A stretch of DNA of 64,000 nucleotides from CAVPDE01 sp963707125 (GTDB lineage Bacteria; Desulfobacterota; DSM-4660; Desulfatiglandales; HGW-15), in assembly GCA_963707125.1 (NCBI GenBank), contig CAVPOU010000027.1:14016-78015 (forward strand). Direction: 5' to 3'. The translations under genes and the position numbers were made by a program. The notes under the pieces were generated by a model. That model worked only from the letters and a program-made list of their open reading frames with translations. It was not told the origin of the DNA and ran no database searches. Below are positions 24,577-33,022 of this stretch, in pieces (the first letter of the stretch is position 1; each line of letters opens with the position of its first letter).

Positions 24577-27500
24577 TCAGTCGAATTTCTCTTTGACGAA
24601 TTCGTTGAGCCTGCCTTCGAAATCCATTTCCCAGCCCCCGTGATAGACAATCGTTGTGGCAATCTCACTCGCCAAGATGGCATGCTTAATTTTGGAAGGG
24701 AGGCCCTTCAATCGTCTCCCAAATTTGGGGTTCTCTCTGATCAGAGCCGGCAGATGGTTCATGAGCACTTTGCGGAAAAGCGGTTGATCGCACAGGTCAG
24801 GACGGCCCTGGAAATAGCTGAACAGTTTTGCATAGTGATCATTGATTTCCTCACTGATCGCATTGCTGATGTCCGTATAAAAGAGCTTCCCGTTTCCCTC
24901 CCGGTGCCTCTGAAAAATCAGCTTTGCTTCTTCTTCCGCTCTCTTCTCGAGGATGGCCAGGACATCTTGAACGTAGGCCTCCTTGTACGCAAGGAACTCC
25001 TTTGCGGTCATGAGCAGGTTGGCGATAATCTCGTAGGAAGAAGAGATCACCCCGCACTTGTTGGCCGAGGCATCCCGCAGAACGATCACTCCCTTTTTCT
25101 GAATCTCTGAGCGCGCCCCAGGTGTGATGAAGGAATTGGCCCCTTCCGTGATCACCCGGAGGGTCGGTTTCCCGCTTGAATCAAGGAGCCTTTGCCAGTT
25201 GCTCCTGTCGATGGTTTCAGGCCTTCCCCCGCAGGGAAGAAAAAGGTCTGTGGATACGGTGAAAACCAGCTCATCCATCTCCTTGTAGAACTCATCCACC
25301 GTGATCCAGGATTCCTCAGCCCCTTCTTCGGTCCGGATCACCTTTCTGTACAGTTCCCGAGGACCGTCCTGACGCCGGTCTCCCCTAAACAGAATAAACC
25401 CTCCCGGGTGAAGTGCTTCAGGCAGAAAATGATCCAGGTCATGTTTGAGAACGATTCTCCGAAGCTCCGCCCTCTCCGCTCCTTCCGGATCATACAGCCC
25501 CGCCGTTCCATCCACGATGCACAGAAGCTTCGCCTTGGGGCAGCGTTCCAGCAGCAGACGCATGGAGTTCCCGGCCACATCCCCGTTGGTCCCCCCTGTA
25601 AACCTCACCGTGAACGGATCCCGGTGCATGTCTATGCCGATTTCCTTCATAGCCACCTCGGCAAACTTCATCACCCCCCGGGAGGTGACCCCGTATTCCT
25701 TGTGATTGATTCCAATCTCCTTGCTCGACATGATGCCGATGCCAAGAATATAGCCCCTCTTCACCGACTGCCGGGCCATGAACTCAATCATGGAATCGCT
25801 CATGTTTTCGTCCGGCCCCAACTCAATGGGCTCTTCTTCCCCGTAGTAGTCCACCACATTGGGATGCTTGACCTGCCCCTTTTCCGTGACAAAGAGGTCC
25901 AGGAAAGCGTTGAGGATTCCGTACTGTGCCTTGTACAGGCGCTGGGTCACCAGGGTGGGGGAATCCAGACCCACCGCATCCACCACCACGGTCAGTTTGG
26001 AGCCTCCTTCATAAATGTCCTTATTCTTGAGGTGCTGCGTGTGAGCCAGGACATAGACCTCTCTGAACAGGCTGTTGGTGTTGGTGGTGCACTCATCCGG
26101 CGTCTTGCAGATGATGGTCCGCCACCCTCCCCTGGCAATGTCTGAAAACCCGATGTGATACCCCACCGCGTGACGGCTGAAGAAAAAGGTGATTCGGAAT
26201 GGGTTTCCCTGGGGCAAGTCCGAGGTGAACGTCGGCCCAAGGTCTCTCAGGATTCCGGGATCCAGGCGAAACGCAAGCGCGTGCTTCTCCGGCACAAAGA
26301 AATTGGTTTTCAGCGTCCGCTGGATGAAGAAAAGACAAGTTCGGAAGATGGTTCTCCTGACCTCGTCCAGGTACCTGTGCCCCGTGTTGTAGTTCGCGAT
26401 CACCTCCAGAGCTTCTCTCAGTGCCTTTTCATAGAATTTTTCTCTTTCCTGGGTTTCCGGATCAAATCGGGTCTTGAACAGTTGAATCAGTCTCAAGGTG
26501 ATATCCGGATTGGAGTGAAAAGAGGTGGTCACCATGCCCTCATCAAAGCGATCCGGTTCCTTATGGGCCAGGAAGGTGTGACAGAACGCGGCAAAGGCAT
26601 TGGTCAGAGAAGCCTCTTCTCCGGTCATGATCCGATTCACCACAAAATCCGTGTAAGAGATGGTGGAGGAGGAAAGGATCTGGGTATTGTAGAGCTCGTT
26701 TTGGAGCTTTCTGAAAAGGTCAGATCCCTTTTCCACGAGCTTCCCGTCATGGGTGAGGACATAGAAGTTGCCGAGAAAATAGGGGTGGACGCCGGTGCTG
26801 ATAATCAAACAGTAGGAGCGGCGGACCCCGATTCCCAATCTCTGGAATATCTCGCTCACCTGTGTCAGGAAATCCCTTTGAGGAGGATTGCCGACGGAGA
26901 AAAGAACACGCGATTCTTCCTGGTGCCTTTCGTCCTCTTTTTTCTCCACGTCAAAGAAGAGACCGTCATGCCGTTTGCCTTGCTGGTATAACCAGAGAAC
27001 ACGGGCCACTCTTTCGGGCGGAGAGATCCTCACGTAAGAAGCATTATTCAACCACAGAAGCTTCAGACTGGCGTCGAACTCCGTGAACTCGAAGTCCGAA
27101 TAAAGCCGTTTCATTGCCGCCTGGACACTGCCCTTGACCCACCCCGGAATTTTGACCAGTCCCGCTTCTCCAATCTCCTCGTGGCTTTTCCTGTCGAATT
27201 CATACCGTTGGATCTCCAGGTACTTGCCCACATGAGGAATGGGATTGTAGGAATGAGACATCTCTGCATAGGAGATTTCTCTCTCCCGGAGGGTTTTGAG
27301 GGTGTCGTAGATGGAGCCGGGAACGTCGAGCCTCGCGATCATCTGCTTCTTTTCCTGATTCACAAGAACGACTTCTTTTTCGCTTGCCACGTCAGGGAGC
27401 CTTTCAGCGAGATGGATGATCGCTTCCACTTCTTCTTTCATCGTAATGAAGAAGTAAGGGTGCATGTTCTTGTGCAACCATTCCAGGTTCTCGGAAGTCT

Positions 27501-27618
27501 TCCTCGACTGATCGAGGAGTCTGCTTTCAATCTGGCGGTGAAGAGCATCCTCTTGTGAAACCACTGAAACATCATGCCCCTGAAGGGACGCCAATTTCAA
27601 CGCGCTCTTTGATTTCAT
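24577..27618 (-). CDS. Large NAD-dependent glutamate dehydrogenase (115-kDa class)
   Basis: The protein (1013 aa) interconverts glutamate and 2-oxoglutarate. A long N-terminal regulatory region (about 1-430) precedes the catalytic core, where RGGWRTIICKTPDE, YEGGSKLTVVVDA and the nucleotide-binding GGTNGDVAGNSMRLL are seen. Late core motifs are TEGANSFITPGARSEIQ and LRDASANKCGVISSSYE. The length fits the roughly 115-kDa class better than the 180-kDa class. The ATG at 27616-27618 is preceded by AGAGGA, and a longer frame adds 44 residues without support. It is 26 bp downstream of the Cys4 protein and should be expressed from the sigma-54 promoter at 28084. Confidence 0.9.
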   Translation of the reverse strand: MKSKSALKLASLQGHDVSVVSQEDALHRQIESRLLDQSRKTSENLEWLHKNMHPYFFITMKEEVEAIIHLAERLPDVASEKEVVLVNQEKKQMIARLDVPGSIYDTLKTLREREISYAEMSHSYNPIPHVGKYLEIQRYEFDRKSHEEIGEAGLVKIPGWVKGSVQAAMKRLYSDFEFTEFDASLKLLWLNNASYVRISPPERVARVLWLYQQGKRHDGLFFDVEKKEDERHQEESRVLFSVGNPPQRDFLTQVSEIFQRLGIGVRRSYCLIISTGVHPYFLGNFYVLTHDGKLVEKGSDLFRKLQNELYNTQILSSSTISYTDFVVNRIMTGEEASLTNAFAAFCHTFLAHKEPDRFDEGMVTTSFHSNPDITLRLIQLFKTRFDPETQEREKFYEKALREALEVIANYNTGHRYLDEVRRTIFRTCLFFIQRTLKTNFFVPEKHALAFRLDPGILRDLGPTFTSDLPQGNPFRITFFFSRHAVGYHIGFSDIARGGWRTIICKTPDECTTNTNSLFREVYVLAHTQHLKNKDIYEGGSKLTVVVDAVGLDSPTLVTQRLYKAQYGILNAFLDLFVTEKGQVKHPNVVDYYGEEEPIELGPDENMSDSMIEFMARQSVKRGYILGIGIMSSKEIGINHKEYGVTSRGVMKFAEVAMKEIGIDMHRDPFTVRFTGGTNGDVAGNSMRLLLERCPKAKLLCIVDGTAGLYDPEGAERAELRRIVLKHDLDHFLPEALHPGGFILFRGDRRQDGPRELYRKVIRTEEGAEESWITVDEFYKEMDELVFTVSTDLFLPCGGRPETIDRSNWQRLLDSSGKPTLRVITEGANSFITPGARSEIQKKGVIVLRDASANKCGVISSSYEIIANLLMTAKEFLAYKEAYVQDVLAILEKRAEEEAKLIFQRHREGNGKLFYTDISNAISEEINDHYAKLFSYFQGRPDLCDQPLFRKVLMNHLPALIRENPKFGRRLKGLPSKIKHAILASEIATTIVYHGGWEMDFEGRLNEFVKEKFD

Positions 27619-27643
27619 ATTTTCCTCTGAAAGAGTTCTGTAA

Positions 27644-28003
27644 TTATTTCGCCGTTTTTCTCTCCTCAAAAAACTCGCACAGCCACGTGCCTCCACCGGG
27701 TTTTGTGAGCCTGCAAGCGTAAAGCTTATCACAGTGTTTGCAAAGCCCAATATAGTTGTTTGAGAATTTTTCCTTGTTCACGGCGACCTGGGTGAGGGTC
27801 TCCACGTGGACCGGCTCCAGCACGCCCTCTTTCCTGTGCGGATTCGCTCTGGTAGAGCTGAATTCCTCGCAGAACATGACCGGGTTCTTAATGCTCTTTG
27901 GGTACCTGCAGATCGCCAGGCTCGTACAGGCCGCGCAAATCCCAGCCCTCCCGAACGTGCGCTTTCGCGGGCTTCTTTCTTTTTTAGCGGCTTTAGCCTC
28001 CAT
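27644..28003 (-). CDS. Cys-rich small protein with duplicated C4 module
   Basis: A 119-aa protein with a basic N-terminus (MEAKAAKKERSPRKRTFGR) and two similar four-Cys units: GICAACTSLAICRYPKS...FCEEF (about 20-48) and GLCKHCDKLYACRLTK...WLCEFFEE (about 85-114). Each has C-x2-C-x6-C-x(10-13)-C with a following acidic-aromatic EF/EEF, which looks like a metal site, probably zinc. The start ATG follows AGGAGGAG. It is the first gene after the sigma-54 promoter and is co-transcribed with glutamate dehydrogenase, so it may be an accessory or regulator of that enzyme. That role is inference. Confidence 0.8.
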   Translation of the reverse strand: MEAKAAKKERSPRKRTFGRAGICAACTSLAICRYPKSIKNPVMFCEEFSSTRANPHRKEGVLEPVHVETLTQVAVNKEKFSNNYIGLCKHCDKLYACRLTKPGGGTWLCEFFEERKTAK

Positions 28004-28083
28004 GGGAATCTCCTCCTCCTTCTCTTTGGTTTTCTTTGAAAGAGGCGCCAAAAGGCGCGCCAAGCTTTCGACCTAAACAAAAG

Positions 28084-28098
28084 GCAACCTCTGTGCCA
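28084..28098 (-). promoter_or_regulatory. Sigma-54 promoter of the glutamate dehydrogenase operon
   Basis: On the minus strand the sequence is TGGCACAGAGGTTGC, an exact match to TGGCAC-N5-TTGC. The start point would be near 28072, leaving a leader of about 70 nt before the Cys4 gene. The regulator gene that could activate it ends at 28279 on the same strand. Confidence 0.85.
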
Positions 28099-28185
28099 TT
28101 CCACGGGTTTGGATGCAACCGGCTGAATTTATAAGGATTTTTTTGAACGGATTTTGTTAACGTGAAAAAAATCTCTCGATAACGG

Positions 28186-28199
28186 GCAGAAACGCCCGT
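28186..28199. promoter_or_regulatory. Enhancer-like dyad 1 of the gdh promoter
   Basis: GGGC-N6-GCCC inside a longer hairpin AACGGGC...GCCCGTT, centred about 100 bp upstream of the -24 element. The same half-sites recur at 28256. A T-run (28164-28171 read on the minus strand) beyond the hairpin means it could also serve as a terminator for the regulator gene. Confidence 0.5.
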
Positions 28200-28255
28200 T
28201 GGTAGGGTGAACGGAAAGGTTATCTAATTGGAAACTAAAGATAAATTGAACTTGG

Positions 28256-28269
28256 GCGATTTCGCCCAG
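28256..28269. promoter_or_regulatory. Enhancer-like dyad 2 of the gdh promoter
   Basis: GGGC-N6-GCCC, identical in half-sites and spacing to dyad 1 and 70 bp farther from the promoter. Its arms extend to TGGGCGA/TCGCCCA. The pair is arranged as expected for an AAA+ activator binding site upstream of a sigma-54 promoter. Confidence 0.5.
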
Positions 28270-28278
28270 TATGGGCGT

Positions 28279-30117
28279 TCACATACCAAACTTCTGCATG
28301 CGCCTGAAAAGAGATCTCCGGGAGACACCAAGGAGCGAGGCGGCTTTCGACTTGTTCCATCGTGTCTGCTCCAATGCACGGAGGACGGCGCCTTTCTCAA
28401 GGTCTTCCACCGTCTCTTTGAGTTGTTTCACTTCAGATGGCCTCTTTTCACCGGGATGGCTGAGGTCGCCAACGCTCATGAAATCCAGGCGGTCGACCGT
28501 CAGATATCGATGGATCACGTTTTGGAGTTCACGGATGTTACCGGGCCAGGTGTGATTGAAGAAAGCCTCAAGGGTGTCTCCGGGAAGACGCGCCGGTTTT
28601 CCCTCCTCCGCATGACTTCGCAGGAAATGGTCCACCAGCAAGGGGATGTCTTCCTTGCGGTCCCTGAGCGGAGGCAACGTGATGGGGATCACATTGACTC
28701 TATAAAAGAAGTCCTCTCGCATCAGCCCCATCCGAACCTGGTCCACGAGGTTTCTGTTTGTCGCTGCAATGGTGCGAAAATCCGATTTCTTAGGTTTGTT
28801 GCTTCCCACGGGGAAATAGTCTCCTCCATCAATCGCTCGCAGGAGCTTGACCTGCGTGTTCAAGCTCAGTTCCCCGATTTCATCCAGGAACAGGCTCCCG
28901 CCGTCCGCGATGTCCAGGTACCCCGCCTTGTCCATGTAGGCGCCTGTGAAGGCCCCCTTCTTGTGGCCAAAGAATTCGCTCTCCAGGAGATCCTCCGGGA
29001 TGGCTCCGCAGTTGACCGTCACGAATTCCTTGTGGCGCCTGCTGCTCAGTTCGTGAACCGCGCGAGCGACGAGTTCTTTGCCTGTACCGGACTCGCCGAA
29101 GATGCAGACGCTGGCATTGGAGCTTGCCGCCCTCAAAATCAGTTCATAAACCTCCTGCATGGGTTGACTCTTGCCGATGATGTTTCCGAACCGGTATCGC
29201 TCTCTCATGGACGATCGGAGGGTGATGTTCTCCCTGCGCAGGTGCTCCGCTTCTTCCTGCATGGCGATCTCCTTGAGCACCCTCTCCGTCACATCCCGGA
29301 CGGTCGTCAGGACCGCTGGCTTTCCTTCAAACTGAATCACGCTGTGGTGCCCTTCGACCCAAAGGCTTCTTCCATCTTTCATGACACACTGGGCTTTGAA
29401 CCCTTTTTCGTAAGGGTGGTCCGAGTCCAGCACCTTAAAAAACCGATCGTCTGTCTGAATGAAACCCTCCGAAGCCAATTCAGCAGGCGTTTTCCCGATC
29501 AGGCTTCTTGCCTTTCTGAAACCGAACATGGAAACGAACGCACGATTCACAAACAAGAATTTCCCTTCCTGAAGGAGTGTCACACCATCCGCGACCTGCT
29601 CGGCAAGGACACGGTATCTTTCTTCACTCTCCCTCAGGGACTTCTCTGCGAGCTTGAGCCAAACGATCTTCCCCAGTTTTTCAGCAACCGCGTCGATCAG
29701 CTTTCTTTCTTCTTTGAGAAAGGGGCCTTCGTGACTTTGCGGTCTCTCTTCTTTGTAGAAGACTTCCAGAATTCCCATGTTCTCATCGTTGACCACAATG
29801 TCGGAAGCCAGTTTCCAGGTCGTGTCCTCGAACTTCTTTGTCGTGAATACACGGCCGTCCAGCGTGATCCGGCCGCAGGTGACTTCGGGGTACTGCCAGG
29901 CGGCAGGAAGGAGGTGCAGAGTCCCCTTGATGATTTCCTCCAGGGAAATGCCCGGCCTTTCCAGAAGATTGGAAATGCCGTACAGGCAATCCAACTCCTT
30001 CACCCTCTCCCGAAGGTCATGGCTCACTCTCTCAAGCGCGTCATCAGGAGTCTTGCGCTTCGTGGATTCCCTTTGCTCAACCTGTTTCACTTGATCCCTC
30101 ATCGGTTTCTTCCGCAT
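28279..30117 (-). CDS. GAF-PAS-AAA+-Fis sigma-54-dependent activator
   Basis: The protein (612 aa) carries a GAF-like sensor region (about 30-165), a PAS domain (about 170-290, VLAEQVADGVTLLQEGKFLFVN) and the AAA+ domain (about 310-545). In the AAA+ domain are Walker A GESGTGKE, the GAFTGA sigma-54 loop and Walker B LFLDEIGE. A Fis-type helix-turn-helix closes it (KSKAASLLGVSRRSLFRRMQ). With no receiver domain it is a one-component regulator sensing a small molecule or redox state. Directly downstream lie two dyads and a sigma-54 promoter for glutamate dehydrogenase, its most likely target. Confidence 0.93.
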   Translation of the reverse strand: MRKKPMRDQVKQVEQRESTKRKTPDDALERVSHDLRERVKELDCLYGISNLLERPGISLEEIIKGTLHLLPAAWQYPEVTCGRITLDGRVFTTKKFEDTTWKLASDIVVNDENMGILEVFYKEERPQSHEGPFLKEERKLIDAVAEKLGKIVWLKLAEKSLRESEERYRVLAEQVADGVTLLQEGKFLFVNRAFVSMFGFRKARSLIGKTPAELASEGFIQTDDRFFKVLDSDHPYEKGFKAQCVMKDGRSLWVEGHHSVIQFEGKPAVLTTVRDVTERVLKEIAMQEEAEHLRRENITLRSSMRERYRFGNIIGKSQPMQEVYELILRAASSNASVCIFGESGTGKELVARAVHELSSRRHKEFVTVNCGAIPEDLLESEFFGHKKGAFTGAYMDKAGYLDIADGGSLFLDEIGELSLNTQVKLLRAIDGGDYFPVGSNKPKKSDFRTIAATNRNLVDQVRMGLMREDFFYRVNVIPITLPPLRDRKEDIPLLVDHFLRSHAEEGKPARLPGDTLEAFFNHTWPGNIRELQNVIHRYLTVDRLDFMSVGDLSHPGEKRPSEVKQLKETVEDLEKGAVLRALEQTRWNKSKAASLLGVSRRSLFRRMQKFGM

Positions 30118-30241
30118 GCGAGTGTCCTTGATCTCTTTCGAAAACTCAAAACAAGAACCCAGACAACCCCCGGCAATCTTGTCTTACAAGAAGAGCTAAA
30201 CCAGTTATTAATGGTCCCATAATTGTCACGACACTCTCCAT

Positions 30242-30347
30242 AAATCCCTCCTGATTTCCCTTTAACAAAGGGATGAATTACCCCTCTTTGGCCGCCGGCC
30301 CATAGGGCCTCTGGCCCGGAGGGAAAAGAGGGGCGAGGGGAGATTTT
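30242..30347. repeat. Palindromic intergenic repeat, family R7-like
   Basis: A long imperfect inverted repeat with arms AAATCCCTCCT...ACCCCTCTTT and AAAAGAGGGG...GGGGAGATTTT, and an inner GGCC-rich hairpin. It lies in the 453-bp gap 30118-30570 between the sigma-54 activator and a small plus-strand gene. The remainder of the gap shows no supported feature. Confidence 0.65.
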
Positions 30348-30570
30348 AGAGACCATGTCGATTCAATTTCGAGACTGTTCATAATCTACAGTTTACGGTT
30401 TTTTAAAGAACCTGTCGACTCGAATGTGCGATTTCGCCGAGATCAAGAATCACGGTTTTGTATGTAGCTCCTCGTCCCTCCTCACCCTACTCTATCCCCT
30501 ATGGACCATACCTTTTCGGTTTATTCATTGTCTAGAACGTGATAGCATGTAGCAAAATCGAAGAGAGACC

Positions 30571-30765
30571 ATGAAAACTATCGTCTATCCCAAGTCCTTG
30601 AAAGACATCCCGGCCTGGCGGCGGCGGCAGATTGCGCAGGATATCCAGTGGTTCACCAGGTATTCCCCGGTCGAGAGGCTGGACTATATCGACAGGGAGT
30701 GGGCTGAAATTCAAGACTTCATCAAGGAGTACAGTCTCCTCAAGCATGGAACCAGAACAAAATAA
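30571..30765 (+). CDS. Small hypothetical protein
   Basis: A 64-aa charged, helical protein (KDIPAWRRRQIAQDIQWFT, VERLDYIDREWAEIQDFIK). The second half looks like one amphipathic helix. It has no signal peptide or Cys. It lies 52 bp upstream of the racemase gene in the same direction. Composition looks protein-like, but I cannot assign a family. Confidence 0.5.
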   Translation: MKTIVYPKSLKDIPAWRRRQIAQDIQWFTRYSPVERLDYIDREWAEIQDFIKEYSLLKHGTRTK

Positions 30766-30817
30766 GAGACGAGCAGGACATTGAGTACCTGCTGAAAGCC
30801 AAGAAGCTACGCAAACA

Positions 30818-31537
30818 ATGAAAACCATAGGTCTGATTGGAGGGATGAGTTGGGAATCGACCGTTCCCTACTACCGGATCGTGAATGAGACGGTCAGGGC
30901 ACGGTTGGGCGGCTTGCACTCCGCAAAGCTTGTTCTCTACAGCGTCGACTTTCACGAGATCGAGCTCCTGCAGCATTCAGGAGCCTGGGACGAGGCCGGC
31001 CGTATGCTCGCCCAGGCCGCGCGATCCCTTCAGGCGGCCGGGGCGGACTTTCTTGTCCTGTGCACGAACACCATGCACAAGGTCGCGAACTTCATAGAGA
31101 GCGCCGTGAGTATTCCCCTTTTCCACATCGCCGATCCAACGGCACAGGAGATCAAGCAGGCCGGACTCAAGAAGGTCGGTCTACTCGGCACCCGCTTTAC
31201 CATGGAGCAGGAGTTCTATCGCGGAAGGCTCCGTGATCAACACCATCTCGATGTGCTCATTCCTGACGATGCGGATCGCGGGGTCGTGCACAAAATCATC
31301 TATGAGGAGCTATGCCTGGGATTGGTGCGCGATGCATCTCGCGCCGAGTATCGCCGAATCATCCAGCGACTCGTGGATCAAGGGGCCCAAGGCGTGATTC
31401 TCGGATGTACTGAGATCTCTTTGCTCGTGGGACCGTCTGACTCGTCCGTTCCCATCTTCGACACAACCAGCATTCATGCGCGCAAAGCTGCCGAATGGGC
31501 ACTCAGCGAAGAAGTGAACTTCCCTGCTCAACTCTAG
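30818..31537 (+). CDS. Aspartate/glutamate racemase family protein
   Basis: The protein (239 aa) matches the cofactor-independent Asp/Glu racemase fold. The N-terminal IGLIGGMSWEST is followed by the first catalytic Cys in LVLCTNTMHK (near residue 83) and the second in VILGCTEISLL (near 195). Both Cys are present, so racemase activity is plausible. The amino acid is not determined. The family includes YgeA-type broad-specificity enzymes. It is convergent with hdrB. Confidence 0.9.
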   Translation: MKTIGLIGGMSWESTVPYYRIVNETVRARLGGLHSAKLVLYSVDFHEIELLQHSGAWDEAGRMLAQAARSLQAAGADFLVLCTNTMHKVANFIESAVSIPLFHIADPTAQEIKQAGLKKVGLLGTRFTMEQEFYRGRLRDQHHLDVLIPDDADRGVVHKIIYEELCLGLVRDASRAEYRRIIQRLVDQGAQGVILGCTEISLLVGPSDSSVPIFDTTSIHARKAAEWALSEEVNFPAQL

Positions 31538-31596
31538 GGAAACTTATTTCGAGTGGGAAGCAGCTTTGGGAGACGCCTTAAATTTTTTCACTTCAG

Positions 31597-32478
31597 CTAT
31601 TCACCGCCTGCGTACTTGGCTAAGGCGTCCTTGGTCTTGACGATGTTCATATTGAGGCCAAGTTCTTTCCGATCGAACCCCATGGCAAGGCCCAGGAGTT
31701 GGGTCAGGTAGAGCACAGGGAGATTGTAGGTTGCGCTGAAGGCCGTCTCAATCCCCTTCTGGTTGCTGTCATACATCACCGAGCAGAAGGGGCAGATCAG
31801 ATTGATGGCATTGGCTCCTGCCTCGCGAATATCATCCAGTTTTTCCTTGGCAATGGCGAGAGAGGTCTTCTCGTCTACGGCCAGCACAGGCCCGCCGCAG
31901 CATCGTTTCTTATTAGGGTAGTCCACAACCGTTGCGCCGGTGAGGGCGACCATTTCATCGAGTGTATGCGGGTCCTCCACCTGGTCGAAGTTCTCGTAAA
32001 TCTCCGATGGCTTGAGATAATGGCACCCGTAGTGGTTGGCGATGCGCAATCCCTCCAAGCTCTTTGTGAAATGCTTTTTGAGTTCATCCTTCCCGACTTC
32101 TTCATAGAGAACCCGGGCGAAGTGCCGAACCCTGACCCCTTTGTCATAACGCAGGCCCGCTTTGGCAAGAGCCTCATTGACTTCCGCCTTTGCCTTATCA
32201 TCATGCGCGAGATGGTGCACCACTTCGGTAAGCGCAGACGTACAGGAACTGCAGAGCGCGCACAGATCCAGGCCCTGTTTTTCCGCCAGGGCGATGTTAT
32301 AGGCGCCCAGGACCATGGCGGATTTCATGTCAGAGGCTTTGACGGGGAAACCGCAGCAGACAAACTCTTCCACATCCACGAGCTCTATCCCGAGCTTCTG
32401 GGCAACCTTTCTTGCTGAGAGCTCATACTGTCTGGAGCGGGCTGGGATTGTGCATCCGAGAAAGAGGGCGTACTTCAT
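31597..32478 (-). CDS. hdrB: Heterodisulfide reductase subunit B-like (HdrB)
   Basis: The protein (293 aa) has both CCG domains that bind the two non-cubane [4Fe-4S] clusters of HdrB: an N-terminal set (FLGCTIP, FVCCGFPV, CALCSSC) and a C-terminal set (HYGCHYL, KKRCCGGPV, CPFCSVM). In the known complex this is the site of disulfide reduction. The ATG at 32476-32478 gives the usual MKYALFLGC start, and a start 12 bp upstream is less likely. It is the last gene of the flx-hdr run, 8 bp after hdrC. The physiological disulfide substrate in bacteria (for example DsrC) is not shown by sequence. Confidence 0.95.
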   Translation of the reverse strand: MKYALFLGCTIPARSRQYELSARKVAQKLGIELVDVEEFVCCGFPVKASDMKSAMVLGAYNIALAEKQGLDLCALCSSCTSALTEVVHHLAHDDKAKAEVNEALAKAGLRYDKGVRVRHFARVLYEEVGKDELKKHFTKSLEGLRIANHYGCHYLKPSEIYENFDQVEDPHTLDEMVALTGATVVDYPNKKRCCGGPVLAVDEKTSLAIAKEKLDDIREAGANAINLICPFCSVMYDSNQKGIETAFSATYNLPVLYLTQLLGLAMGFDRKELGLNMNIVKTKDALAKYAGGE

Positions 32479-32486
32479 AGAACACC

Positions 32487-32960
32487 TCATGATTCACGAA
32501 AAAGAACCTTCACCACTTCACAGGTCGTGGGCAGCGACGGCAGATCGATCTTGTTCCTTTTCTTGTTGTCAAAGTCATCGATGGCATAAATGCGGCCCTG
32601 ACCCCTGATCAGATCGCGCTGGGCCTTGATGCCTGCGGGCGCGTGCCCTTCCGTGATCGCCATGTTCTTCAGGAGGGTCATGAAGTCCGTGATGCTCACC
32701 CCTTGCGGGCACCTCTCCTGGCACGCATAGCAGCTTGAACAAAACCACACAAAATCACTCTCAAGGACCTCTTTCTTGAGGCCGAAGAGGGCCATCCGAA
32801 TGATTCTGTAAGGACTGAACTTGGTGTTCACGGCGCTCACCGGACAGCTCGCCGTGCAGCTTTTGCAGGTGAAGCAGGCGGAAAGCTTTTCTCCACCCGG
32901 CTGGGCGAGCAGCTCTTTCCTGAAGTTAGCATCTGCTTTTGTCAGATCGATATCGGCCAT
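32487..32960 (-). CDS. hdrC: Heterodisulfide reductase subunit C-like (HdrC)
   Basis: The protein (157 aa) carries two [4Fe-4S] ferredoxin motifs, CFTCKSCTASCP (about 28-39) and CSSCYACQERCP (about 67-78), spaced as in HdrC. It relays electrons from HdrA to HdrB. The start follows AGAGGT at 5 nt. An upstream extension would be encoded by a repeat (32975-33015) and is rejected. The repeat separates this gene from flxA. Confidence 0.94.
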   Translation of the reverse strand: MADIDLTKADANFRKELLAQPGGEKLSACFTCKSCTASCPVSAVNTKFSPYRIIRMALFGLKKEVLESDFVWFCSSCYACQERCPQGVSITDFMTLLKNMAITEGHAPAGIKAQRDLIRGQGRIYAIDDFDNKKRNKIDLPSLPTTCEVVKVLFRES

Positions 32961-32974
32961 AAGGCACCTCTTTC

Positions 32975-33015
32975 TTCCCCCTCCCCCAACCCCTCCCACA
33001 AGGGGAGGGGAGAGG
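32975..33015. repeat. Palindromic repeat R7 inside the flx-hdr operon
   Basis: CCCCCTCCCCCAACCCCTCC / AGGGGAGGGG inverted repeat filling the short gap between flxA and hdrC. Related units lie at 36518-36610 and 43232-43258. Its position inside an operon suggests a role in RNA processing or mRNA stability, or simple insertion tolerance. Confidence 0.65.
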
Positions 33016-33022
33016 AAGTGCT

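Noticed and set aside
28228..30222. A 664-codon open frame on the plus strand
   Set aside because: It lies antisense to the sigma-54 activator gene, whose protein has all expected motifs. The plus-strand product has no recognisable domain and no start site.
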